Below, one piece after another: positions 1 through 13,200 of a stretch of 64,000 nucleotides of DNA (positions are counted from its first letter, which is position 1; every line of letters starts with the position of its first letter). The notes under the pieces are model-generated. The model worked only from the letters and a program-made list of their open reading frames with translations. It did not search any database and was not told the DNA's origin. Location: assembly GCA_948567375.1 (NCBI GenBank), contig OX419758.1:41741473-41805472 (forward strand). Direction: 5' to 3'. The translations under genes and the position numbers were made by a program. The stretch comes from Lunularia cruciata (lineage: Eukaryota; Streptophyta; Marchantiopsida; Lunulariales; Lunulariaceae).

Positions 1-1254
1 AAGCACATTCCCGATAGCACACCTGGCATGCAAAGAAGAGAAGGAGGCCCTTCACAGGACAGGATTACGAATCTTGGGGGCAAGAAAAAGCGTTTTGGCG
101 AAAGAGGAGGGGTTACCAGTGGAAGGACCGATAACTTCGGAGATACACGGGAGAGTTTTATTGATTCCATACGAGTACAAGATCGGGAAGCAGGATATAC
201 TTCTCATGACCAGGACAACGCCCTTTCAGAGATCTACCAAGCACTTGATAGTTGTGCGATCCATGAGTCTCGAGACAGACAAGGAGATGCCCCTTCTTTT
301 TGGGAACGCACAAACTTCCGAGGTTCCGATGATCCTTGGAGTGAAGAGCAAGGGAATAATGTTCGAGGAGAGGCATCAAGCTGCAGAGTCACTGGAGTTG
401 GAGAGTCAGCGCGCTGTTCTGACGATGCCATGAGTGGAGAGCAGAAGAACGACAGGAAATGCGCACCCCAGGATCAAACTAGTACTTGTGATAGGAATCA
501 GAAGAGCTATAAGAAGTATCTGCACAGTCAACAGGATAGTGGAAGAGCAAGCGGTTCTCGAGAGAGAAATAAACACGTTGGAGATGCAACTTATGGCTCT
601 GAAACAACAACTAATTTCTTACCTCTTGTGAAGCAAGATAGCTACTTGGCAGCTATGGAATTTCTTTCAAAAAATGGTCCTATGCAATCACGAGATCCAA
701 AGCTACAAGAGGCCACTGGGCCGCTAATTGCGAGGATAGAAGCACATACCTTCCATATAGAACCAAATCAAGGTACAGACGATCTTTCTGATCACGGGGA
801 GTTCGTCCGAAAGAGCCCTTCAGACACCCCGTCTCTTGAGAAACCCCGAAGTTCTGCAGAGTTCACTTACCGTCAACAGGAAAAAGGGCGAAGCTTCAAA
901 TCTGGTATTTGTTCAGAACTGAAGAAGAACTCGGATGAGAGTAAAAGGCCACAGACAGCAGGATCCTTTACCATGCCTAAAAAAAATAAAGCTGGTTCCC
1001 TTACTTTACTAGAGGAGGCAAAGTATCTGGAAAGCTGGGATATCGGCCAGGAATTACAATTTCCTAGCAGTACTCCATGGTACTCAGAAAGCATCAAAGC
1101 CAATTGTGTTTACATTAATAAGACACTTAGTGAAAACGGTTTCTCCCTGATGGAAATATCTTGCATGACCCCTTCGCCTGAGACCTTTGAGATGGTGTTA
1201 AGGGCACTCAGTGATGTACTTCTCAATTACGAGAGGCGCGAGAAATTAGTTCAG
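1..1254 (+). CDS. CEP70: First visible exon of the CEP70-like gene
   Basis: Frame 1 is open from base 1; the first ATG is at 28-30, but no feature proves it is the initiator. The first 330 or so residues are low-complexity and charged, rich in S, R, E, D and G, with no domain I recognise. The last 80 residues hold the conserved part: INKTLSENGFSLMEIS, then a helix with RALSDVLLNYERREKLVQ, which runs straight into the coiled coil of the next exon. The exon ends at TTCAG before GTATAT (phase 0). Human CEP70 is about 600 residues, so this N-terminal extension would account for much of the extra length. Confidence 0.6.
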
Positions 1255-4200
1255 GTATATTCTCTTCCTTTGTGAATGTCATCACCGCGTCAGCCCTGTT
1301 TATCTCGTATGTTGATGCTCTAAGGTGTGGATTTATAGTTTTCCCTTCTCTCCGAATTTGGATTGTAGTACTACTGCAAGTGGAATGCTGTACCTAATGA
1401 GAATTGGAGATGTATATTCTATGACTATACTCAAAGATGGCGTAATCCAAATAATTTTCCGAAAGCTTGAAGAATAAGAATTGCTCTATATCCAATTTGA
1501 GAAAGTTAACCCAAACTTACTATTTGAAGATCGTGCTGCGATGTGATGACCTCAACACTGTGCTGTCAATATCCCTGTATTTTAAAAAGCGTCAACTTTG
1601 TCATTGTAATTTCAGGAGCTTTTGGTGGAACGTGACTCGTTGCGGCTGGAAGAGGAACGCAACAATCAGCTCACAGGAAAGCTAGAAGCTGATATTCATA
1701 TGCTGAAGGAAAAGTTAGCTTCTTCTGAGCAACGTGCCAAACTAGCAACTGCAGCCTCAGAGAAGACTTTTGCTGCCCTGCGCAAAGAGCATCAGCGTTT
1801 AGAGGCGTCTCATGCCAGTATGCTACAACGTTGCAGGTTCTTCCCCTCTTCTCAACAGATCCTTTAATAGTAGCCAAGGGACTTCAGGTTCATGAAGTTT
1901 GACTATACTGAAGCTAGTGATTCCCTAACAAATATGCTAGTAAATTTCGGTTGGATTCTTCAAGAATATCACGATTTTCAATATGTACATATTTGGGTTT
2001 ACTGCTTTGTTTAATCTCACTCGATATAGACTGTTCTATCCATTCTCGACACATTTACCTTTTATCCGGCAATCAGACAATAACATCAACCGACTCAAGA
2101 GAACTACGGACCAAAACTTGCATGCTGCTGCAGTTAGGTAGTACGATCAAACCGATTCCCAGTTTGGGGAAAGCAAAAGAAACCGATCAGTGAATTGCTC
2201 TGGATGATGATACAAAAATGATCACGGATAGGAAGGTAGGAGTCCCATTGGACGAATCCTGACTTCTGTGTTTCATGAAACAGCCAACTAGACCATGTTT
2301 GTCGTGCTAAAGAGAGATCTCTCCGCAAACTTCAAGAAAAGATTCAGGAAGCAGTGAAAAGGGTAATGCTGCACCCCGTCCTGTCTAACATACAAAGTAT
2401 TTTTTTTTAAGAAGAAATTAATAACCTTTAAAATTCTTGGGTTCTTGTATAAAACAGGAGACCAAATGGTCCTCAAGCTATATTTGTCCGCTAAACAGGA
2501 GCAGAGTCAACGATCCCGGGACAAAGAGCTCTATGAGAAACTCAAACATAAAGTGGCTATAAGCCAGAAAGCACAGGGGGAAATCATAGAATCAAACTTT
2601 CTGCTACGAGACCTAAAACCAGCCTGCATTGTGAGCTTCTATCCCATATCTCAATTCTTTTTTTCCTCTATACAAGCCGTATCCCAAGTGAAGGAATACA
2701 ACTGTCAGCTCAAATTAGATATGTGTTTGACTGCACTGAAAAATTAATAAGCCGATAAAGTTGGAGTGTCTCCTCAACAAACCATCCACATCTACAGCAC
2801 ATATAAACAGCACAATGCCAATTCTATGTTACGTTGCTTGCAAGCTATTTGTGTACAGTTCTATTACACACCCTTGCTTCCTGTATCTTGTTCTCAAACC
2901 AGGTTGGCATCTACGAGAGGCAAAGGACAGCAGCTGAAGCTGAAATGAACCAATTACGAGAAGAAAATTCACGCCTTTGTAAAGAATTGCGGGAAAAAGA
3001 AAACAGTCTTCTCAACAAGGTGATCGTCGGTTTCTTTCATAGTGCACAAATTCCCGGGACTAAAATTATTCTGCTTTCGTCCAAGGCTTAATCTACTAGA
3101 TCTTACCTGGGAGAACCTGTAAAGACTCTGTGAATCGCTTAAACGAGTAGGCTCCCCAACTTTTAGCGGCCGGGTTGGTCTCCATCTCATCAGAGCTTGT
3201 TCTGTATGCAGACTATGTCAACGGTGGAAGCAGATCTTGACCAGCGGGAACAAGATCTTATACAGCAGCTAACGGAGGTTTGAAACTATTCTCAAGTCTC
3301 AAGTTTTGTAGTCAAGTTTTATCTGAATCTCCATAAATTATTCGATTTGCAGACATGAATTTCTTCGCATGCTGGGTTTGGATGGTAAGCAGGTACTCGA
3401 GACTCCACAGGTAGGAAGATTGTTTCAGAAGCTTGAAAGTTCACTTTCAAGATTAAGATATTGATTTACCAAGACCTGATGCAACTCCGTGATACAAGCC
3501 ATGCCTACCATGGATATTTTGTGTGAAATTTTGCATCGGCGGAGGCGAGAAGTATAAAACTTGATCTCCTGTCATCTGAACATATATTCTTTCCTTTCTA
3601 TGTCTATGAATCACGAACAACTCTTTCTCCTACATCAATATTGAGAGACTTTACCTGTGCACCTTGATAAGCCCATGGAACTCATTTTGGCAGTTTTAAA
3701 TAGCAAAATTTGGAATTCCTGGGGAGCTGCCAATTCACTGAAGAAAATAAAGCCTCGTCGTAGGTTTAAGGTTTCCTACAACATTTATTTTAGTGTATAG
3801 AAGAGGAGTGCGAGTGCACAACTTTCTCTTCTTCTTGTGATTAGCAGCTAGGGCAGATACCTGCTAATTCTTTTCACATCACTGTTGAGTGAAACTTGTC
3901 AGAAATTTATGAAAGATAGTTAAGATCTGTATCGACATCGACGCAGTAGCCAGGATTTAAAACTCTGATGTTTCTGCTTAAAAAGTACTCTCATTTGTTG
4001 CAAGATCGTTAGACGGAGTTCAGTTGGGTGCATGTGTACCATCCAGCTAAGGAATCTGATAAAAGGAACGGGGAAGCTTCAGTTCATTATCGTCTAACTT
4101 CCAGTTTGCTCTGGATGAGTCAGATTGAGCCAATCTAAGATTCAACACCTCATTTTTTGAGTGGTGCAACATCTCATTTGCGTTATCTCCCAGATTGAGA

Positions 4201-7200
4201 AACAATTGACAAAGAGGAAGCCTCACTGTCGACCTCTGGACTCCAGAGAAGACTCAGTCCTGTTACCTCTGGTAGGCAATCACCTGATAAACCAATGAAC
4301 TGGAAGTTTCACAGAAAGGCTTAGTTTTCATTGAGCTTATCTCCTTCAAAGGTCAGATAAGGCGGATATGTGCTCTTTAGCTAGGTGGTAGGTTAAATCC
4401 TTGTTACCTGTACTTCCTGCAGTCAGAAATGGTGATAGTTGCTATATTGCTAGGTTTAAATTCCTGGTGAAAAGCCTTATGTTCAAATTTTGGACATATG
4501 ATGATAGAGTAAATACCTTCTTGAGCAGGCAGTCAATCAGAGGGAGGACTTGAAGATGGAGAATGTGAACCTGAAGTCGGATTCAGCTGAGAACAATTCG
4601 TCCATGTTGTTATTACAGAGGCTTCAGGTCTGCTGTCTGCAACTAAGACCTATATAGACCGAAGACGAAGAGAATCGCCCTCAAAACGTTTGATAGTATT
4701 AGAAGTCTACGCTCAAGTCTGAAATCATCCTGCTTTTGTCGAGAAATTTACTTCTGGCTCTGCATAATCTTTACCTCTTCACTAATTCTTTGGTTTTGAA
4801 TAGAAAATTTCTTCTTATACAAATCCCGAAAGACCAGGTGTGCTCATGGTTCACGGCATGCTCTTGAACAAGGATCCAATGTCATTTCAGAACCATTCCG
4901 GGGTAGGAACAAGTAATTTGCCGTAAGTAATGTATACACGCTCAGTCACCAAGTATGGATATACACCCGGTGTAACTGAACCATCGTCTGCGTTCAGATG
5001 GATGCTGCGCAGGAGAGAAGAAATCAACAATTGATTCAAGAGATTTCCAAGAAAAAGTTGGAGCTAAGTACAAACAGCTCGACCTGCCAGGTATGAACTG
5101 AAGTGGTAGTTTTCAGAATGTCTCGCCCATGCATAGAGTTTGTTAGTTTAGTTAATCTCTATTTTAGGGACTTCTTTTGTTTTTTAAGGTTTTGTTAGAA
5201 TCCTCTAGAAACCCTGCTAAATATCTTCTGCTGAAGAGGGGCGCAGCCCTAATTAGGGTTAAGCAAAGCAACCCCCTAGGGTTTGCTTAAGTATTTATAA
5301 GAGTGTTTTCTGCTCTTGTTTCAGTTAGTTCTTCAACAAGGGTGATTCCCAACACCTCTTCCTTGCATTTCGTGAAATCCTCAGCTGCTTACCATCATCT
5401 CAGTATTGGAGGCTACTAGTGCTGCATGAGAGAATCTATTTGAAGTTTGTGAGGTGTGATACAAAGAGAGAGGTCTAGTATTGCAGTAGTGATGTCTGAT
5501 ACATCAGAGATAAGAGGGAGTGATAGCCTTCCACTTCAAAGAGTAGGAAGCATGGTTCTCATCAGGTTATGGGCCCACAGTCACCATTGGGGTTGATAGG
5601 AGAAATCAGAGAGCTAGAGAAACTAGGAAACACTAATTATAAAGCCTGGGCTTTGGATGTGAAGTGTATCCTAGACAGTTATGACTTTTTAGACTTGGCA
5701 TTAGAAGTTCATGATATAGATGAGCTTGAGTCCAACAAGGAGGAGAGAATCAAGCATTCTACTACTAGGAGGTTTCTGCTAAGGGCTATGCAAGAGCCAG
5801 TCAGAGACCTAGTAGACACTTATGCTTGGAGTTGGGAGATCTGGCTCAAACTCAAGAATTTTTACTCTGCTGAGAGGCTGGAAAGTTCCAGTAGGATCTG
5901 GGATGGGATGTGGAACACTAAACTTGCAGATGGTGAAGACTTTACTTTGCACTTGTCAAAGTTACAGAAGGTCTTCAAGAGTGTCAAGGAGGATGGGTGT
6001 CCCCTTACAGAGAAATATGAGATCAACCATCTCTTGAAGACTCTCCCTCCAAGCTACCAGCCTATCAAAGTAGCTCTAAAAGTTCTACCTGTTGAAGTTG
6101 TCACATGGGATTATGTGATAAACAGATTGCTGGTGTTTAGCAGAGACAGAGAGGACCTAGAGATGAAGTTTAATGATTTGGGAGATTCTGCTCTGTTCAG
6201 TCCTTCTTCTCAGTCAAGGAGAGTGCCAGATAGAAGAGTGAGCAAACCAGAGCAATCCAGAGTGAGTAAATCTGGTAAAGGGGTTAGTAGTGTTGCTAAC
6301 ATGATCTGTTATTTCTGTCATGAGAAAGGTCATGTTGCACTTATATGTCCCAAGAGAGGAGAAAGGAGAGACCGAGAGCTGAAGAAGGTAGGCAAGGGAC
6401 CTCAACCAGTAAGAGGTCAAAAATGTGCAAGTACAGCTTACAACACAGAGGAGTGCAATGAGATAAAAAGCGATGAGGAGGGGTACTAAGCAGAAGAGCT
6501 AGATTGTGGAATGTTGGCAGAATCGCAGTTGTCCACAAACGGTTCTAGATGGTTCTTGGATTCTGGAGCCACCTCTCATATCTGTTACCAGAAGGAGCTG
6601 TTCTCAACTCTTCAACCTCTGAAGATTCCCAAGAGTGTTCGTTGTGGACCTGGGATTCTGAATCCAGTGTTAGGAACTGGCAAAGTTTCTATTACCTTCA
6701 TGGGAAGATCTAACACAAGTTCTTGTAAGAGCTATTTGGAAGATGAGCTCTATGTTCCAGATTACACCAAGAACTTGATATCAGTACATCGCCTCATGGA
6801 GCATGGAGTGGATGTTCTGTTTGAGAGCAACAGAAATCAATGCACTTTGAAGGAGAGCTAGTCCTTGGATATGGCACTGCCAAAGGGAAGCTGTTCAAGT
6901 TGATGGAAGCTGATTGTTCTGATTCTGCATTGGTAGCAGAAAACAGAAATGATATCCATCTGTGGCATTTGAGGTTAGGGCACTTGTCAGTGCAAAACCT
7001 ATATGCTTTAGAGAAGGTAGTGGATGGGTTGAAACTGGATCCCAAAGGAAAACTCGAGTTCTGCATTGGGTGTGCAGAAGGTAAGGCACACAAGGCTCCT
7101 ATCCCCAAGAAATCTTCATCTAGAGCTTCTGGTCTTCTAGATGTAATACATTCTGATGTATGGGGATACATGACTGAGAAGTCATTGACTGGAGCAGCCT

Positions 7201-10200
7201 ACTATATTTCCTTTGTGGATGATTACAGTATAAAGAGCTTTATCTATCTCATGAAAAGCAAGGGTGAAGTGGTGCGAAAATTCCAGAAGTTTGTAGCCAT
7301 GGCTGAGTTGCAGACTGGGAGGAAAGTCAAGCGATTGAGAACAGATGGAGGCAGAGAGTACAGGAATGAGGAATTCCTCTCTTTTCTGTCAGAGAAAGGA
7401 ATTCTCCTTGACTGTACTGCCAGAGACAGTCCTGCACAGAATGGAGTTGCAGAAAGGTTGAATAGGACACTGGTGGACAAAGCATTGGCCATGCTCCAAC
7501 ATGCCAAGTTGGAGAGAAAGTTTTGGGGTGCTGCAATTAGCACTGCAAATTACCTTAGAAATATCAGTGGTACCACAACATTCCAAGGAAGAACTCCTGA
7601 AGAATGTTGGAGTGGTAAGAAACCTAATCTTTCAGCTTTGAAAGTTTTTGGATGTCCTGCCTATGTTCATATTCCCAAGGAGCAAAGGAGGAAGTTCACA
7701 AAGAATGCTGAGAATGCTCTTTGTAGGATATGAAGAGGGACTGAAAGGATATCTTCTGTACAATCCTAAGTCTGGACAGATCATCAGAAGTAGAGATGTA
7801 CTCTTTGATGAATTGAGGACTTGGAGTGAGAACAATGATGAGTTGCAGAAGCAAGCTGATCAGTTTGATCAACCTATCTTCCCAAGCTGCAGAGTCAGTT
7901 TTTCAGATCAATCATCAGAAGAGCAATCTCTACCTGCAGGTTCACCAAAGGAGAGTCTGAAGGTGTACCAAAGAAGGCCTATACAGACGGTGGTTTCTGA
8001 TCCTGATACTACAAAAGATGACTCCCAGAAGCAGACTGCAGATGCAGAATCTCTGAGTGAGATTCCAGAGATGTCAAGAAATGACATGAAACTTCTAGGC
8101 ACAGAGCCAAGAAGATCACAGAGAGATAGAAAACCTATTGACAGACTTGGCTTTCTATCAGAAGAGATGCTAGATGAATCTTACATCTGTCATGAAGATT
8201 GTGATCCAGAAACTCTACTGAAGCCATGCTCAGACCAGATTCGAGTCAGTGGGAGTTGGCTATGGCAGAAGAGAAGAAGTCTCTTCAGACTAATGGTACA
8301 TGGGTACTAGCTGACTTACCACCAGGTAGGAAAGCAGTTGGCTGTAAATGGGTTTTCAGGGTCAAACGTGGAGCTGAGAATGAGGTCCTGAAGTACAAGG
8401 CAAGACTTGTTGCAAAGGGCTTTAATCAGAAAGCATCAATAGATTATTCAGAAACTTTTGCACCAGTTGCCAGGTATGGCTGTATTCGCACGCTTCTAGC
8501 TCTTGCAGCAGAGAGAGATTGGGAAGTGGAGCAGTTAGATGTGAAAACAGCCTTTCTCAATGGAGATTTGAGAGAGACTATCTACATGGATGTTCCAGAT
8601 GGATATACTGAAGGCAAAGGAAAAGTATGCTTGCTTAAGAAGGCTTTATATGGTCTTAAGCAAGCTCCTAGAGCCTGGTATGAGAAACTAGACTCATACT
8701 TGAGAGAGCAGGATTTCAACCGAGTAGATTCTGACATGAGTGTGTATACTAGAGATGATGTATACATAGCTGTATATGTAGATGATCTACTACTGTTGGG
8801 GAACAGAGAATCTATCAAAGGAGTGATAGATTTCTTGTGCTCTGTTTTTGAGATGACTATCCTTGGTCCTGTAAAACTCATTTTGGGAAACAAAGTGAGC
8901 AGAGACAGAGAAGCAGGATGGATCCGGATCAGTCAACCACAGTATGTGAGATCCATTCTAGCTAAGTATCAGATGACAGAGGCGAATCCTGTCTCTACAC
9001 CTCTTGATCTGGGGTGGAAGCACAGCAGAATCATAGATGGGGAGAGGTGAATCTCTGTGACAAAGTGTTGTATCAGAGTGCTCTTGGTTCTCTAATGTTT
9101 ATCATGGTCTGTGCAAGACCAGATATATGCTATGCAGTGGGAGCACTAGCTAGATCTACTAGCAACCCTGCACAAGTACATTGGAAAGGTATAAAGAGAG
9201 TATTCAGGTACTTAAAGGGTAATCAAGATGCATTCTTGGAGTACAGAAAGCAAGGGAACATACTTGCTTCTAAACTTGAAGCATATACAGATGCTAGTTG
9301 GGGAGATGACACAAATAACAGCAGATCTACTAGTGGATATGCAATCATGCTTAGTGGTGGAGCAATCAGCTGGCGTAGTAAACAGAAACATCTGTTGCAC
9401 TGTCTACTACTGAGGCAGAATTTATGGCTGCCTCAAATGCTACTCAAGAAGTCATCTGGAACAGGAGACTTCTTAAGGAGTTGGGTTTTGAGCAGGAAAG
9501 TCCTACTAGATTGTACTGTGACAATACAGGAAGTATAGCACTCAGCAAAAATCCTGTACATCACCCAAGGACTAAGCACATTGAGATTAAAAGAAGATTT
9601 GTAGAGGAGAAAGAAAAGGAGAATGTTGTGAAGTTAGTTTACTGTCCTACACAGGAGATGACAGCAGATGTGTTTACAAAAGCATTACCTAAAGATAAAC
9701 ACATAAAATGTGTAGTAGAAATGGGAATAGTCCTAAACTCTCATTAAGTGGGAGTGTTAGTTTAGTTAATCTCTAGTTTAGGGACTTCTTTTGTTTTTTA
9801 AGGTTTTGTTAGAATCCTCTAGAAACCCTGCTAAATGTCTTCTACTTAGGGTAAAGAAGGGCACAGCCCTAATTAGGGTTAATCAAAGCAACCCCCTAGG
9901 GTTTGCTTAAGTGTTTATAAGAGTGCTTTCTGCTCCTGTTTCAGTTAGTTCTTCAACAAGGGTGATTCCCAACACCTCTTCCTTGCATTTCGTGAAATCC
10001 TCAGCTGCCTACCATCATCTCAGTATTGGAGGCTAGTCGTGCTGCGTGAGAGAACCTATTTGATGCTTGTGAGTTGTGATACAAAGAGAGAGGTCTAGTA
10101 TGGTAGTAGTGATGCCTGATACATCAGAGATAAGAGGGAGTGATAGACCTTCCACTTCAAAGAGTAGGTAGCATGGTTCTCATCAGAGTTGGTACGCTAG

Positions 10201-13200
10201 GATCAGACGCTCTTAACGGTATTACGTAACAACGACATTCATTCTGTCGACATATTAGCACATCCAAGCCAGAAAAAAAAGATTGCGCCTGAAAAGCTCT
10301 TACTCAGTTACTATTTCCAGTTTATAGGAAATCACCAGGTGTTCAACTAACGTTAGACTTGCTGTAGAGGAAAATTCTTCGAAGAACTCTTTGTGCCTAT
10401 CCTAGAGCCAGATGTTGCTGATTTTTTGTTCCAACGGGAATCCTACTAACCTTACCTCCTGGTGGCAGACTAGTGCTGTCAATGGGTGCACCAGTCTGAG
10501 ATGCCAGGAGTTCGTACAGGAAGTCTGCTCTAAGCTGAAGATTTCTGATTCATTTAACATAACTGTAAGCTTTCATTTTGCTCATCAAGTGATCTGTAGC
10601 GCTTACAGATCCTGAATATATGGTGCGCATCAGATACTGTTGTTTTAGAAATAGCCATTGAGAAACAACCAAACAGCAGATACTACCGGACATAATTTAG
10701 ACCACATTTTAGTTGATGTTCATTTCCTAGTGTATTTCTTAAGTGAAACTCCTAGAGGGATCCTTGGGTCACGTGTAAACTACATTCACAAATTTCCAGG
10801 AAAAAGTGGTTTGTAATCTACGCAAAATGGTTTGCAGGATGCTATTGAGAGGTTGCTCAAGGTAGTGGCGGCAGTTCCACGAATGGAGTCTTTTATTGAG
10901 AATGTTTGCGAAATTGTTCTAAATGAAGGCTACGTGTTCCTTTTAAGGTACGGGTACAGATTGGCAGGTCTCTTCTGTTCTGAGTAGAAACGAATAAACG
11001 GACCTTAGCTTAGCCGTCCTTAGTGTATTGAACAAATACAGAAATAATCAAGATCACAATTGCCTTGACTAGTAAACTTGAACAGTGCCATTCAATTGAA
11101 GATATCTGGAAGATTTGGACGCAGGTATCAGGAAGTTTTAAGCCAGTCGCAGTCACGAAGTACTAGACACTACCTCCTTAGATATGGGGACTCCTCTTGC
11201 ATCTGCTAAGCTAAGTCTATCCGGGTGTATAAACTGCTTCATCAATGATTTACTGAAATGTTCAAGTTCTTCAACTTGTCAACCCTTAACTCTTTATGGG
11301 TATTGCTTCTGCTTGTTATATCCAAAGCTTTGAGCAAACTCCGGAAGTTATACCTGACGTTCTCAGATCGTGGCTTCAACAATTGCAATCTGCTGAAGAG
11401 CTTCAACATTTCAAGGTATTCTGCAGGGGCATTCTTCGTTGCTAATTCTGTATAAGAATTAGCAACGAAGAATGTCTGCGCGCTTTAATCAAATACGTCT
11501 TCCAAGCTGTCAAACAGATCAAGCACTGTACAGTATTCTCATAAAAAAAATTCCATCCTTTTATTAATCGAACCATAAAGTCTACCTGTAGACCAATCAT
11601 TTGAAGACGTGAGTAATAATGTTCTTACAGTCCCTTAGATGCAATACCTCTCAAACAGAGTATCAATGTGCAGTCAACTTCCAGCAGAATCTGAGCTTTC
11701 GGTCTCATGTCTCTACTCTGGTAAATAGTTAGCAATTGCTGAGAAGCAGACTATGCATGCAGCTGGAGTTTTCCTGCGTTCGGTTCCTGTACATATATAG
11801 TTTACCCTTGTATGACTGGCAGGACTCTATTTGTTCACAACTCTGGGAGAGATTTGATGAAAAAGCTGAAAAACATTCTATGAACACCAAGTTAGCTGCA
11901 GCTTCAGTTAAGGACCTGATAAACATTGAGCAGCAATATCTCCTTTCCCAGCAATCTTATAGGTTGGTTTAATCGACTTCCAAAAGATTTGGAGAATGCA
12001 GTCAACAAGTGAATCCATTAGAATTAGAGCAACTCAAGTATACATAACCAATGTTTGTATGATGGTAAAGAGCATTTCCCAGCTGTCAATTTATATTTCT
12101 GGAAATGCTAATAACCAGAATTTACTCAAGAATTTAAGATAAGAAGCATTTAGGAAAGTATGAAAGAGCATCAGAAGCCGCAGTCAGAACTTTTATGGAC
12201 CGTCCAAGCTGCGATGAGTAAATGATTTATAAGGATAATACTATGATCTCTTATGGGCATGCGATTGAGGTGCAGGGCAGCACAGACGCTGCTGAAGGCT
12301 GAACCAGAGAAGCTTTTGCACCGCATTATTGGGCACTTTCAAGTAACTCCATAAACCATAACCTTTGCCTTCCCTTCACATTCTCAACATCTATCCTCCG
12401 CATTTTTACTTACTAGTAGGATCAGAAGGCACGTCGATTTCTCTCCGGGCTATAGCTGATGGGAGATTGGTGTGTTTGAATCAGATGCTCTTTGAAATCC
12501 CACACCTGGAAGGGGTGATGGCAGTCATGAACTCTGCATATATTCAGATATCGGAATACCACAATTTTGCAAGAGCACTATGCTCCATGCTCGGATTGCC
12601 GAAAGACTCTGGTGCCAACACCATCATCTCAACGGTCACTGCCATTTTGAACAAGGTTACTCATCTTCACTAGCTCTGTTCCTTGTGTGAATAGCGGGAG
12701 TAGTGATAGAGACTACCTAATACCTATCCTAAATAAAATGTCCTATTGTCAGACGAGCTATTTGTTACAACTTATATTTAGAATATAGTCCTACTAGTAA
12801 TAATTTGTTCAACTTGTTGAATGTAAAGCTTAATGTTCAGTTCGCTCAACAGCGATGAGATTGTTTTTTCATTATAGAAATCTGGCACTAGTCTGCAAGT
12901 TAATGCAACTTTAACATCACATGACGCACCACTATCATAGAAGAGCGCTTCAGCTCTCGATGCTGCTTAGAGTTCCATGATGACTAAGAAATCGAGTCCT
13001 ACCCTGCAGGCTTAAGCCTGCAGACGGAAGGGCAGGCGCAAAGTCCCGCAAACCAGAGGATACATGTGACCTTCTAAAAACTGTGAAAGCTATTCGTCAA
13101 GCAGTTCCTCAACTTCATAACTTAGACCTGCGTCCTCCCTTAGATGGAGGAGGTAGACTTGTGATTTATTTTCAGAGACAGATGTTGAGACATTACAATA

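Larger units (their letters stand above)
5141..10185 (+). mobile_element. Ty1/copia LTR retrotransposon, complete but inactivated, inside a CEP70-like intron
   Basis: A 5,045-bp element in the same orientation as the host gene, bounded by LTRs starting TGTTAG and ending CATCA and by a perfect 5-bp target-site duplication GAGTT (5136-5140 and 10186-10190). The domain order gag, protease, integrase, reverse transcriptase, RNase H defines Copia. A stop ends gag, and five frameshifts (near 6855, 7715, 8220, 9030 and 9390) break pol. The two LTRs differ at roughly 20 sites plus a short indel, so the insertion is not recent. Its position between exons ending 5090 and starting 10469 makes that intron 5.4 kb long. 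Confidence 0.95.

Noticed and set aside
74..631. Open frames in other phases over the first CEP70-like exon
   Set aside because: They overlap the long frame that continues in phase into conserved exons; no recognisable content.
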